From Mycoplasmopsis gallopavonis (GTDB lineage: Bacteria > Bacillota_I > Bacilli_A > Mycoplasmatales > Metamycoplasmataceae), in assembly GCF_900660635.1 (NCBI RefSeq), contig NZ_LR215032.1, positions 124,001-188,000 on the forward strand: DNA of 64,000 nucleotides. The letters run 5' to 3'. Positions 21,236 to 32,139 of the stretch are shown here, in pieces (position 1 is the stretch's first letter; each line of letters begins with the position of its first letter). The notes under the pieces were generated by a model. That model was not told the origin of the DNA and searched no databases. It worked only from the letters and a program-made list of their open reading frames with translations. Position numbers and translations under genes: made by a program.

Positions 21236-21957
21236 TGCTTAAAAAAATTAAATTTTTCTCTCTAATTTCCTTAACACCTATTTTGCCACTTATAACTTTA
21301 AGTTGTAATGACACTAAAACAAAAGTTAAAAAAATTGACCTTGAAACAAGTTTAAAAGCTCAATTTAATCCAAATCAAATTAGTTCGCTCTCAGAATTAA
21401 AAGCTTCTTTAAAAGTTCAAGATAACTATCAAAATTCAGCTTATCAGCTACTTCTTCAAAATAACTCTAAATTTATTTTAGATAATTTACATTCATTTCA
21501 GTTCTCCTCACAAGGACAAGGTTTTTATCAGTTTCCAAATCCTGAAGTTAGTTTTAGCAATGGTTTTAAACATAATTTACAACTTCAAGGTGCAACAACT
21601 GATGCAACATCAGCAACTCATATTCACTTTAATTCAAATGTTAAATTTACAATCGGTAACGGAAGAGAAATTAATAAAGTAGTTTTATTTGACTCAAATA
21701 ATCCATCATATTCAAAAATCGGTTTTATAATTATCGGTTACTTAGTCTTTAAAATTGAAATTGATCATAATAATGTTGCTAAATTATCAAATTTAATTCT
21801 TTATTTTAAATATCCTGATAAAAGTTTGGAAGTTAATTCTAATCTTCTCAATAAATTCTTTAATCCACAAGTAATTAATCAAGAATTAGTCAATGAATAT
21901 GAACAAGCAGTTTATAGCGGTCAAATTGCTCCTGCCGTTGTTTTAATGATTAAATAA
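21235..21957 (+). CDS. Lipoprotein, last gene of the ABC operon
   Basis: 240 residues. Lipobox ITLSC with Cys at 24. A polar N-terminal region is followed by a beta-rich segment (HFQFSSQGQGFYQFPNP-like, then ATHIHFNSNVKFTIGNG). A weak trace of the operon motif (FILDNLHSFQF) is seen. It is the last gene, and a terminator follows within 5 bp. Function unknown. Confidence 0.78.
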   Translation: MLKKIKFFSLISLTPILPLITLSCNDTKTKVKKIDLETSLKAQFNPNQISSLSELKASLKVQDNYQNSAYQLLLQNNSKFILDNLHSFQFSSQGQGFYQFPNPEVSFSNGFKHNLQLQGATTDATSATHIHFNSNVKFTIGNGREINKVVLFDSNNPSYSKIGFIIIGYLVFKIEIDHNNVAKLSNLILYFKYPDKSLEVNSNLLNKFFNPQVINQELVNEYEQAVYSGQIAPAVVLMIK

Positions 21958-21961
21958 TTTC

Positions 21962-21988
21962 AAAAACACAAGTAATTTGTGTTTTTTT
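21962..21988 (+). terminator. Rho-independent terminator of the ABC/lipoprotein operon
   Basis: AAAACACAA / TTGTGTTTT hairpin with GTAA loop followed by seven T. This one is not occupied by an IS. Confidence 0.85.
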
Positions 21989-22042
21989 GTTAATACTTTT
22001 TGTTATATTCAAAATAATTCAAATAAGTTTATTATTTTAATC

Positions 22043-22048
22043 TATAAT
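22043..22048 (+). promoter_or_regulatory. -10 box of trmB
   Basis: TATAAT ends 9 bp before the trmB ATG, and no Shine-Dalgarno is visible, so the mRNA is probably leaderless or nearly so. Confidence 0.6.
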
Positions 22049-22057
22049 AAAAAGACT

Positions 22058-22675
22058 ATGAGATTAAGACATGACAAAAATGCTCAGGAAAATTTAAATA
22101 AATCTGAGTTTTATATAAAAGAATTTCCAATTAAATTAGAAGCTAATAATATTTTAGAAATTGGTGCAGGTAAAGGCGAAATGATTTCGCAACTAGCCTT
22201 GCATAATCCAGATATTAAATTTTTTGCACTCGAAAAATACCCAACAGTTGCAAATAAAATTTTAAGAAAAATCGAGAATTTAAATCTTTCTAATCTTTTT
22301 ATAATTACCAAAGATGCATTAGAAATACCTGAAATTTTTGAAAGTAAAATCGATAAAATTTGATTAACTTTTAGTGATCCTTGACCTAAAAAAGCTCACA
22401 CAAAACGAAGATTAACTTATCAAACATTTTTATTAATTTATAAAAATTTATTAAGCGAAAATGGAGAACTTTGATTCAAAACAGATAATGACAAATTATT
22501 TGATTTTTCTCTTGAATCATTAAATGAAAACAATTGAGAAATTATTTACCAAACTCGTGATTTGCATAATAGTAAGTATAATGCAGACAACTTTCAAACT
22601 GGTTACGAACAAAAATGAGCAAGCCTTGGTAAAAATATAAATTTTTTAATTGCTAAACCTAAAAATGAATTCTAG
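22058..22675 (+). CDS. trmB: tRNA (guanine-N7-)-methyltransferase
   Basis: 205 residues. Methylates N7 of G46 in the variable loop of many tRNAs using SAM. Motif I EIGAGKGEM is at ~37-45. The TrmB hallmark FSDPWPKKAHTKRRL is around residues 105-119 (both Trp as TGA). The C-terminal block NFQTGYEQKW is also typical. Length is normal. The last 288 bp lie in a 400-bp duplication caused by IS-D at 22788, but this copy of the gene is complete. Confidence 0.95.
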
Positions 22676-22787
22676 AATTGATTTTTTTCTTGCCCTAGCC
22701 AATTGATTAATCATTTTTACATTTCTTTAAAAAGATTTCAAAATTGTTTAATTTATAATTTTTATTATGAATAATAATTTAAAAAAT
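22388..22787. repeat. 400-bp target-site duplication, left copy (IS-D at 22788)
   Basis: Matches 24654-25053 over 400 bp with one visible difference (A at 22729, G at 24995). It holds the 3' half of trmB, the intergenic region with a TATAAT box, and the first seven codons of the ROK kinase, which here run into the IS. Confidence 0.93.
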
Positions 22788-24653
22788 CCTGAGTTTCCAA
22801 GTTGGAAGCTCTTTTTTATACCTTTTACCTTATTACTTATATACATAGTATATAAGTACACTTTTTAATTATTTTAATTTTTTACAATGATTACAATGAT
22901 AATAATGTATAATATAAATATGAGTAACTACATTCTGTATAAAAGAAAAAACCCAAAAGGGATTTACATTGCATTAGGAATATCAAAAGGATACGGTAAA
23001 GGGATTGGGAATTTAGTTGGATTAGGTTATTGAGAAGAAATTAAAGAAAAATATTCTCTGCAAAACATCGATGATTTAAAACCAATTGCTAGATTGGTTC
23101 CTGTTGGAGAAGATAAAATTGAAGTTAAAACCAAATTTTTCCAATTACTTAACCCAACATCTGTCGAAACAAATGTAAAAAACGTTGGTATTGAACTTAT
23201 TTATAAAGTAATTAAAGAACTAGATTTATTTAAAGGATTACCTAAAACTAAACACAAATCTTTAGAAGAAGTATTAGAATTTATTGTTGCAACAAGAATA
23301 ATTCAACCAAGAAGTTATATTTGTCAATACAAAAACAAAAATGATTTTTTACATAAGATAGATGTAAAAAAATCTTCAATTTATAACTATTTTGATACTT
23401 TTTTAGAATATAAAAATACAATTTTAGTCAATATTTATAACAAAATGCAAGAATTGACAACTAGAAACACAAAATTAATACATTTTGATAATACAACTGT
23501 TTATTTTCAAAGTTTTTCAAGAGATGGTTTGAGAAAAAGGGGTTTTTCTAAAGATGGAAAACATGATGAGGATCAAATTGTTGTGGCTATGGCAGTTGAT
23601 AATAATGGTATTCCTTTTCACTATAAAGTCTTCGAAGGAAATACTGGAGATTCTAAAACTCTTGTGAAATTTTTAATTGAAATGCAAAGAATTTACAAAA
23701 CAAAAGACACAATAATAGTTGCTGATAAAGGTATTAGTCAAAATGCAAATTTAAGATATTTAGAACAAAAAGGATATAAATATATAGTACAGAAACGTAT
23801 TGATATTCTTGGAAAAGAAGATAAAGCATTTATAGTAAATGATCAAGGGTTTGTTCAAGAAAATGATTATTTTACTAAATCTAGATTCGTCCAATCTATT
23901 TGAGCTAAAAACAAAAATAAAAAAAGATATAGCGATACTTTTAGAAAACAATTTGTCTATTTTAGCCCTTCAAAACAAACTTTAGACAAAATAAAAAGAC
24001 AAAATCTTATTAATAAATTGGAGAAAAAGTCTATTAACGGTGAATTGCCATTAAGTGCTTTGGTTCCAGAATATAAGAAAAAGTATATGGATGTAGATGG
24101 TAAAACAGTCGGAAGACTAAATATCGAAAAAATTAAAAAAGTAGCTAATGAAGATGGCTTTTATATGATTGAAACCAACATAACAAACATAGATTCAAAA
24201 GAAGCGAATGAAATATATAAGGGACAATGAAAAGTGGAAGAAGGATTCAGAACCTTGAAATCAGCAATTGAAGTTAGACCGATGTACGTTTATAAAGACG
24301 AGCATATTCAATCTCATGTATTTTTATGCTTTTTGTCTCTAATTGTTTTGAAATATTGCATTTATAAATTAAAGAAATTTTATAAAGATAATGGAGAGAT
24401 CCAAAAACTCACAATGAATATGTTTATAGATGCATTGAAACTTATAACAATCACAACAAAGACTGTGAATGGTAAAGTTGTAAGTGAAATCAAGAATAAT
24501 TTAGACCCAGAACATAAGGAATTAAACAAAATATATAGTGATTTTCAATATGTAGTGGATGGTCTATCATTGTAATTTAAAAGTACAAAAAACGAATACT
24601 CCTTATTTGTAGGTGTATTCGTTTTTTTCTTCATTACAACTTGGAAACACAGG
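22788..24653 (+). mobile_element. IS-D copy (IS1634-like), 1866 bp, with 400-bp target duplication
   Basis: Ends CCTGAGTTTCC..GGAAACACAGG, identical in length to the copy at 4162. It lies between trmB and the ROK kinase. Because 400 bp of target was duplicated, neither gene was disrupted. Confidence 0.93.
22920..24575 (+). CDS. IS-D transposase, second complete copy
   Basis: 551 residues, nearly identical to 4294-5949 (differences such as IHFDN for MHFDN and RKRGF for RQRGF). All DDE residues are kept. Leaderless-type start after TATAAT at about 22908-22913. Confidence 0.92.
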
Positions 24654-24941
24654 AAAAAAGCTCACACAAAACGAAGATTAACTTATCAAACATTTTTATT
24701 AATTTATAAAAATTTATTAAGCGAAAATGGAGAACTTTGATTCAAAACAGATAATGACAAATTATTTGATTTTTCTCTTGAATCATTAAATGAAAACAAT
24801 TGAGAAATTATTTACCAAACTCGTGATTTGCATAATAGTAAGTATAATGCAGACAACTTTCAAACTGGTTACGAACAAAAATGAGCAAGCCTTGGTAAAA
24901 ATATAAATTTTTTAATTGCTAAACCTAAAAATGAATTCTAG
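24654..24941 (+). pseudogene. trmB: Duplicated 3' fragment of trmB
   Basis: A 288-bp copy of the 3' part of trmB within the right 400-bp duplicate. It lacks the 5' half and a start, so it is a by-product of IS-D insertion. Confidence 0.9.
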
Positions 24942-25053
24942 AATTGATTTTTTTCTTGCCCTAGCCAATTGATTAATCATTTTTACATTTCTTTGAAAAG
25001 ATTTCAAAATTGTTTAATTTATAATTTTTATTATGAATAATAATTTAAAAAAT
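24654..25053. repeat. 400-bp target-site duplication, right copy
   Basis: See 22388-22787. This copy carries the functional promoter and start of the ROK kinase. Confidence 0.93.
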
Positions 25054-25941
25054 AACTTTGCTGCCGTAGATATTGGCGGAACCAATATTAGATTTGCTTT
25101 ATTTGATCAAAATGGTCAAATTATTTTAAAAGAAAAAACTCAAACAAACTATCATGATGCACAGCAAAACATGAATTGAATTATTGAGCATATTAATTTT
25201 CATAAAGTAAATTTTCTTGCTCTTTCAATTCCTGGTCCAAGTGATTATACAAACGGAATCGTTTTAAAAAGTCCTAATTTAGGTCCAACATGAGAGAATT
25301 TAGATATTAAAAATCTTCTCCTTAACAAAACAAATTTAAAAGATATAGTGTTTGAAAATGATGCTAATGCAATGGCATATGCAAACCACAAAATTCATAA
25401 TTTAGATTCTCAAACCATTTCTCAGTTTTATACAATTTCAACCGGTTTTGGTGCTGGGTTAGTAATTGATGGTAAAGTTTATCACGGAAATAAATATTAT
25501 GCTCAAGAAATAGCTCAACTTCCAATTTCCCGAGTGCCTTTTTTAGGAAAGCATCGCTTAAAAAATCCTTTCGCTTTAGAATTGCATTGTTCAGGCACAG
25601 GAATAGCAACAAAGGCTCAATTTTATAAAATCGGAACAGAAGCAAAAGAAGTATTTCAATTAGCTAAGGAAAATAATGTTTTAGCTCAAAAAATAATTGA
25701 TGAAGCCGAAGAAACACTAGCTAGAATGTTTGCAATTTCAGCTGGCACAATTGCTCCCCACTACTTTTTTGTTGGCGGAAGTGTTGCTTTAAATGCTAAA
25801 TTTCTTATTCAAAACGCTTTTAATAAAGCAAAAGAATGAAGTGATTCAAATCATTTTAATGAAATTAAATTAATTTTTGATAAATTAGGTGATGACAGTG
25901 CTTTAGTTGGACTTTATCACTTAATCAAAGATAAGAATTAA
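25033..25941 (+). CDS. ROK family sugar kinase (glucokinase-like)
   Basis: 302 residues. The N-terminal phosphate-binding loop AVDIGGTNIRFALFD (residues ~10-24), the ENDANAMAYAN block with catalytic Asp and the STGFGAGLVIDGKVY block are typical of ROK glucokinases and N-acetylmannosamine kinases. The usual CxCGxxGCxE zinc motif is absent; in its place is LELHCSGTG. Substrate is therefore uncertain, and glucose or an amino sugar would be plausible. A TATAAT box (25020-25025) is 7 bp before the ATG, so the mRNA is leaderless. The start and promoter lie within the IS-D duplication. Confidence 0.88.
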
Positions 25942-25946
25942 ATCAC

Positions 25947-25975
25947 AAAAAGATACAAACAACTTGTATCTTTTT
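25947..25975 (+). terminator. Terminator of the ROK kinase gene
   Basis: AAAAGATACAA / TTGTATCTTTT hairpin and T-run, just after the stop. Confidence 0.85.
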
Positions 25976-26073
25976 GTTATTTTTTGAATTAATTTAATCT
26001 CATTTATACTCTTTTCTAAACACATCAATATCATAATAATATATAATTTAAATAAAATTTCAAAAGGAGGACT

Positions 26074-27633
26074 ATGGGATATTTAATTACGTTTTTAATA
26101 ATTTTAATAATTCTTTTAATTTTTACATTACTCCTTTTAACACGAAACATTTTATTAAACAAATATAAAGCAAAATCCAAAAAACTTTATATTGATTTAC
26201 AAAGATCATTAAACGCTTCTAAAACAACAATTAAAAAAGCTGAATCATTACAAAGAACTAAAAAAGACACTTATGCTTCAATTTATTTAGAATTAAAAAA
26301 ATTAAGCATTGATATGGAAAATAATTTCGAAATTTTTCTAACTTCTTATTTAGAACTTGATCAAAAAATTCAAAAACGTGAAATTTTCAAAGTTATTCGT
26401 GATAAAAACTTCTTATGAGAACAAGCTGATAAATTTCAAAATTTAGAAATTCAATTTAAAAATAAATCAAATAACTTCAAAATTCCATGAAGTATTATTG
26501 ATGAAGATTTTTCAAATATGCTCGATATTTCTCAAAATTTACTAAATTGACTTGATGATAAAGAATATAATCTTCATTTTTTAAATAATAATTGAAAAAA
26601 TAAAGTCACAGAATTTCGAAAGAATTTACAACTTGTAGAAAAAGCTAAATTAAATGCGGAGTTTGAAGTTGCTAATAAAAATATCATCGCTTCTAAAGAA
26701 CAAGTCAAAGAACTAATTATTGAAATTAATCGTCTTGAAAAATTAGAATATGTGGTTTTTTATCAGTTGCCAAAAACCCTATTAAATCGTTCTCAAAATA
26801 TTAACTTACCAATAAATTTAAGAGAATATTACGAAAAGTTTTATAAAGATTTTCAAAAAACTCTGCGTGAAAACACAAGCGGAATAATTAATAACTCACA
26901 ACTTATTCTTCGTGCTCGTAACATTTATAAAATAATTTATGAAATGGATTGAATGACCAATAAGCAAATTCTTTTTAACAATTTCTATAATGTAAATCGT
27001 AAATTAATGGATCAAATAGTTCAAAGTACAGAAAATAAAATTAACAATCTCAAAAATCCGTCATTTAAACTAGAAAGTGCATTACAAATAATGAAAAACT
27101 CACTAAAAACTTTGGGTTCAAACTCTGTAATTGAAAACAAAATAAATGACACAAAAAGATTTATTTATGGTTCTAAAAAATTTGATCGTGAATATTATTA
27201 TTCAATATCAAAACATCAAATCAAAAATGTTCAAAGAGATCGTAAAATTCACAAAATAGAAAATTCATTAACGGTTTATTTTGCTATTTCAATTAGCGAA
27301 ATGCTTGATTCTAATCCCGAAACAGAGCAAGAATTAATTCAACTCAAAAATCTTTATCAAAATTACTTTGCAAACGAACTTAAATTTAGTGAAATTGATC
27401 AAATTTGAAGTCAATGAATTAAACTTCTTGCTAACTTAACTCGCAAAATTGCTATTAATGAAAAATATCTTGCAATGTACAAGAAATTAGAAGAATATCT
27501 AGGACAATCATATAAATATAAAAATAAATTAAATGATTTAAAAATTATTTTAAAAGCTGCAAATAATGATTTAGTAACAAAAAATTTTAAAGATGCTTAT
27601 TTTAAATTAAAATCATTCATTAACAAAAACTAG
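26074..27633 (+). CDS. EzrA-like membrane-anchored coiled-coil protein
   Basis: 519 residues. One N-terminal TM helix (residues ~3-27) is followed by a helical, spectrin-like cytoplasmic region with no other membrane segment. This is the topology of EzrA, the FtsZ-associated septation regulator of Firmicutes. The gene directly precedes thiI, as ezrA does (with one gene between) in Bacillus. The assignment rests on topology and neighbourhood; the primary sequence is too diverged for me to confirm. AGGAGG precedes the ATG, and 12 bp separate it from thiI. Confidence 0.6.
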
Positions 27634-27645
27634 AAAAGGATACTT

Positions 27646-28800
27646 ATGAAGTATGACAAAATTTTAATCCGTTATGGAGAACTTGTTCTTAAAAAGAAAA
27701 ATAGAAAAACTTTTATTAACACTTTAACCAACAATATTACTCATATTGTTGGTGAAAAACCAGAAGTTGAATTCGATCGTATGTATTTAACTTATTCAGA
27801 ACAAAATATGAAAAATCTTGATTATGTTTTTGGGATTAGCTCATATTCTCCTGTTGCTGTTGTTGAAAATAACATCGAGGAATTTCAAAAGAAAATTTTA
27901 GAAATGATCGACCCTAAAGCTCAGACTTTTAAAATTCAAGCTCGTAGAAATTACAAAAAATTCGAATTTACTAGTGATCAATTAAATCACACATTGGGTG
28001 GATTTGTTTTAAAAAACACTAAATTAAAAGTTGATGTTCATAATCCTGATCAAATTTTTTACATTGAAGTAAGACATAATCATGCTTATATTTTTTCAAA
28101 TTACAAACAAGGTCTTGGAGGACTTCCTGTTGGAGTTTCAGGAAAAGTTCTACACTTAATTTCTGGTGGTTTTGATTCTCCTGTTGCCGCCTTCAATATG
28201 ATGAAAAGAGGTTTAAAAGTAGATTTTTTAACCTTTATTACACCTCCTCAAACTGATCAACGTACAATTGATAAAATTTCAACAGTTGTTAAAATTTTAA
28301 ATCGTTATCAAGTTAACTCAAATTTATTAATTGCTGATTATTCATTTTTAATGAACTATATTGCTATGGTTTCAAAAGAATCATACAAAATAACATTGAT
28401 GCGTCGTAGTTTTTATCGAATCGCAGAAATGATTGCAAGTAAATATGGTCAATTAGCAATTAGTAATGGTGATAACCTTGGACAAGTTGCATCGCAAACA
28501 TTAGAATCACTCTCAACAATCGGAGCAGCCACAAATATGCAAATTCTCCGTCCACTTTTAACTTTTGATAAAAACGAAATTATTAATGTTGCTAAAAAAA
28601 TTAAAACTCATGATGTTTCAATTATTCAGGCAAACGAAACTTGTGAACTCTTCGCACCAAAAGAACCAGTTACAAAACCAACAATTGCCGAAGCCACAAG
28701 ATTAGAAGAAGAACTAAGTTTAATCCCTCAACTTGAAAAAGAACTTTTAGAAGGTAAAATAGAAGTTGTAAAATTTGGCAAAAAAGACTTCTTAGATTAA
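27646..28800 (+). CDS. thiI: tRNA 4-thiouridine synthase ThiI (no rhodanese domain)
   Basis: 384 residues. N-terminal ferredoxin-like and THUMP regions (to ~165), then the PP-loop ATP pyrophosphatase motif SGGFDSPVA from residue 173. Adenylates U8 of tRNA and transfers sulfur to form s4U. It ends without the C-terminal rhodanese domain of E. coli ThiI, as in many Firmicutes, where a dedicated cysteine desulfurase supplies sulfur directly. Starts after AAAAGGA. Its terminator was later hit by IS-C. Confidence 0.94.
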   Translation: MKYDKILIRYGELVLKKKNRKTFINTLTNNITHIVGEKPEVEFDRMYLTYSEQNMKNLDYVFGISSYSPVAVVENNIEEFQKKILEMIDPKAQTFKIQARRNYKKFEFTSDQLNHTLGGFVLKNTKLKVDVHNPDQIFYIEVRHNHAYIFSNYKQGLGGLPVGVSGKVLHLISGGFDSPVAAFNMMKRGLKVDFLTFITPPQTDQRTIDKISTVVKILNRYQVNSNLLIADYSFLMNYIAMVSKESYKITLMRRSFYRIAEMIASKYGQLAISNGDNLGQVASQTLESLSTIGAATNMQILRPLLTFDKNEIINVAKKIKTHDVSIIQANETCELFAPKEPVTKPTIAEATRLEEELSLIPQLEKELLEGKIEVVKFGKKDFLD

Positions 28801-28810
28801 TGCTATTTAT

Positions 28811-28852
28811 CAAAAATAGACAGATCCTAAACTCAAACGGATTTGTCTATTT
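28811..28852 (+). terminator. thiI terminator, T-run interrupted by IS-C
   Basis: AAAATAGACAGATCC (28813-28827) pairs with GGATTTGTCTATTT (28839-28852, one bulge). The following T-run has been pushed to 30176 by IS-C. The left edge of the IS-E target duplication (28824) is also within this hairpin. Confidence 0.8.
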
Positions 28853-30175
28853 AAACTGGGACACGAAATATGGACACAACCATATTTCGTGTTTTTATAT
28901 ATTTAGGAGGTATTATGAGACAATTAAAAGCACATGAATGATTAGAACTATTCGGTAGTTATGAAGATTACAAAAATAATTTGATATCAAAAAATGATTT
29001 TGAACTTAAATATTATTCAATCAGAGGTTTTAGTTTTTTTGATAGAAAATTCAATGAGGCTAAAAAATATTTTGTCTTCAAGTATAACAGATATAATTTA
29101 GGAATGATAAATATAGAATCGCAAACAGGTAAATCATCTAAAAAAGGTAAAGGGTCAGGTAGACCAAAAAGGCAAAAAATTACTCCTATTGAAATTGTAA
29201 AAAAGGAATGAGAAAAAATGCCTAAGGAACAATTGATTGAAATTTTAGAAATTTATAAAGACTCTTTTGATAGAAATAATATTGAAGTTGATATTTCTAA
29301 AATTAAGAAATCTTCACTTTCTACAAGAAAATTGGGCCTATGCTTTAATAAATCTAAGTCAACAATTCACAATCTAAAAACTAAAGAGCAGCAAACAAGA
29401 AAAAAATCTGTAAATACTAAATATGATGAATTAATAATTAAGTCATTTAAGAAAAATAAGGGTTTGTTTGGTAGAAAAAGATTGGAAAGTTATATTAGAA
29501 CAAAATTCCAAATAGATCTAAATTATAGGACTATTGGTAGAGCGATGAGAAGATTAAACTTATTTTGTTTAATCAGAAGAAAGAAAATAGATAGAGAACA
29601 AAAGAACACAAACGTAAAATTTATAGATCTTGTTAATCGTGATTATCACGGAGAGACAAACCAAATAATTGCCACTGATGTTACTTATATTTCTGCACCA
29701 AAAGATTGCTTAAACAATTTTGTATTTTTATCTGTTGCGATTGATCACAAAAGCAAATTTGTTGTTAATTATAATCTTTCAAAAAGAAATGATTTAGAAC
29801 TAGTAATGGAACATATGTCTAAAATCAAAATGGATAAAAAATGAATAGCTCATTCTGATCATGGTTTCCAATATTCTTCAAAAACTTATGTAGATTTAAT
29901 TCAGAAAAACAATGGTGTTGTATCAATGGGTAGAGTAGGAAATTCTTTAGATAATAGAGAAGCAGAATATTTCTTTTCAATTTTAAAATCAGAATGTTTA
30001 AAATTAATCGATATTACAAAAATAACTTTTAATGAATTAAAATCACTGATTGATGATTTTGTGTTTTGATACAACAACGAAAGAATTCAATCAGTATTAA
30101 ATTGAAAAACACCTCAAGAGTGTTGAGGTGTTTTAGTAAATTAAACTTTTTGTCCACTTTTCGTGTCCCAGTTTA
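28852..30175 (+). mobile_element. IS-C (IS3 family), 1324 bp
   Basis: Inverted repeats TAAACTGGGACACGAAA / TTTCGTGTCCCAGTTTA, with a 3-bp target duplication ATT (28849-28851 / 30176-30178). Near the left end a CACGAAATATGG/CCATATTTCGTG hairpin with T-run (about 28862-28896) precedes tnp. At the right end AAAACACCTCAA/TTGAGGTGTTTT (30107-30135) is a terminator in both directions. The terminal repeat resembles that of IS-B (TAAACTRGGACA). Confidence 0.94.
28915..30144 (+). CDS. IS-C transposase (IS3 family, single frame)
   Basis: 409 residues in one frame with UGA as Trp. N-terminal helix-turn-helix region and a basic GKGSGRPKRQK stretch. DDE core: D in IATDVTYI, D in HSDHGFQYSS and E in NREAEYFFS, with the terminal WYNNERIQSVLNWKTP. 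AGGAGG precedes the ATG. It appears intact. Only one copy in the window. Confidence 0.93.
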
Positions 30176-30215
30176 ATTTTTTACATTTATTTTTTATATA
30201 AATAAAGCAAAATTT

Positions 30216-30292
30216 TTAGAAATTGCGAATAACCATTAATCTAGGTACCTCTAATTTTAAATCAGGTAAAACAATTGAATTTCCTAAAATAA
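30216..30292 (-). pseudogene. Duplicated C-terminal remnant of the coiled-coil gene at 32205
   Basis: The last ~25 codons and stop of the gene at 32205-35222, copied by the IS-E target duplication. It has no start and is not functional. Confidence 0.85.
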
Positions 30293-32139
30293 CCTGAGTT
30301 TCCAAGTTGAGCTTATTTTTTAGGCTTATTTTTTTATACATATATCAAAGATATATGACCTAAAGAAAAAAATGTTTTTTTTACTTACATTACACACATA
30401 AAATGATATAATAAGAGCATGAGTTACAGTTTATGCAAGAAAAAACAAAATGGAAAATATTATTTAGTTTTAGCTATTTCTAAAGGTTTTAAAAAAGGTT
30501 ATGGAAATCAGATTGGTCTAGGGTACTGAGAAGATATCAAAGAAAAGTATGGATTATCTTCAATTGAAGATATAAAAGAAATAGCAAAAAAAGTAGATAC
30601 ATCTTTAGATAAAACTGTTGCAAAAGAAGAGTTTTTTAAATTATTAAAACCTACTTCTGTAAAAACAAGTATCCAAAATATTGGAGTTGATTTAATTTAT
30701 AAAGTTATTAAAGAATTAGATTTATTTTCGGCATTACCAAAAAGTAAACATAAATCGTTAGAAGAGGTTTTGGAATTTTTCATAGCAACTAGAATTATCC
30801 TTCCAAGAAGCTATATGTCACAATATAAAAATAAAAGTGATTTTATAAATGATATTAATGTTAAAAAATCATCAATATATAACTATCTTGATGTTATTTT
30901 CGAAAATAAGAATTCTGTTTTAGTCAATTTATTTCAAAAAATAAATGAATTCACAAATCGTAATAATAAAGTTTTTCACTTCGATAACACAACAGTTTAT
31001 TTTGAAAGCTTTACAAGAGAAGGAATAAGAAAAAACGGTTTTTCAAAAGACGGAAAACACAATGAAGATCAAGTAGTCATAGCAATGGCTGTAGATGAAA
31101 ACGGAATACCAATACACTATAAAGTGTTCCCAGGTAACACGGCTGATGGTAAAACAATGTTATCCTTCGTTTTAGAACTTCAATCAATCTATAAAATAAA
31201 GGATATTATAATAGTTGCAGATCGTGGAATAAATAACAATGCAAACTTACGTTTCCTAGAACAAAAAGGAATTAAATATATATTCCAAAAAAGATTAGAT
31301 ACATTAAGTATTGGGATGAAAAAATTCATTCTTGAGGACAAACATTATGTTTTTAGAGATGAAATGTTTTGGAAAGAACAAATTGTTGAATCTGTTTGAA
31401 ACAAAAATAGATTTAATGGTAAATACAGAAAATGATGTGTGTTTTTCAGTCCTGGGAAAAAGACTTTAGATAAATTAAAAAGAAATAATTTTATTGATAA
31501 ATTGAATAAGAAAACTGTAAATGGAGAACTCCCACTTAGTTCTTTAGTTCCAGAATATAAAAAGAAATACATGGACATTGATGGCAAAACAGTGGGTAAA
31601 TTAAATTGAGAGAAAATTAAGAAAAAAGAATCTGAAGATGGTTTTTACATTATTGAAACCAATATTTTAGATTTAACACCAGAAAAAGCTAATGAAATTT
31701 ACAGAAAACAATGAAAAGTAGAAGAAAATTTCAGAACATTAAAATCTTCTTTACAAGTTAGACCTGTTTTTGTTCATAATGAACAGCATATACTTGCACA
31801 TCTTTTATTATGTTTCATTGCTCTTGTTGTTTTAAAATACTGTCTTTATAAATTAAAGAAATATTATGAAATCAATGGAGAAATACAAAAAGTGACGTTA
31901 GATTTATTTGTGGATTCATTAAGAATGATGACTATAACAAAAAAAGAAGTAAATGGAAAAGTGGTACAAGAAATAATTAATGATTTGGATGAAAACCACA
32001 AAGAAAATATAAAAATTTATAAAGATTTTATCGCATGTATGAGTTAATTCTATGTGTGTAATTTTAAATGTAAAAAAACGAATACACCTTATTTATAGAT
32101 GTATTCGTTTTTTATAGCGTCTCAACTTGGAAACTCAGG
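30293..32139 (+). mobile_element. IS-E (diverged IS1634-like), 1847 bp
   Basis: Ends CCTGAGTTTCCAAGTTGAG..CTCAACTTGGAAACTCAGG. The inverted repeat is longer and better matched than in IS-D. The interior differs considerably from IS-D, so this is a separate element of the same family. It ends with a terminator hairpin near 32073-32113. It is flanked by a 142-bp duplication and lies just past the 3' end of the coiled-coil gene. Confidence 0.92.
30419..32047 (+). CDS. IS-E transposase (IS1634 family)
   Basis: 542 residues, clearly homologous to the IS-D transposase but diverged along its length. Motifs: D in FHFDNTTVYF, D in IIVADRGIN and YRKQWKVEENFRTLKS with the catalytic Glu. It starts at an ATG soon after a TATAATA box. 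It appears intact, with in-frame TGA as Trp. Confidence 0.92.

Larger units (their letters stand above)
28824..30292. repeat. 142-bp target duplication of IS-E, left copy, itself interrupted by IS-C
   Basis: 28824-28851 plus 30179-30292 together equal 32140-32281 (28 + 114 = 142 bp). IS-C with its ATT duplicate splits the left copy only. Confidence 0.92.

Noticed and set aside
25364-25645. Minus-strand ORF within the ROK kinase
   Set aside because: Shadow frame; the plus-strand gene has clear ROK motifs.
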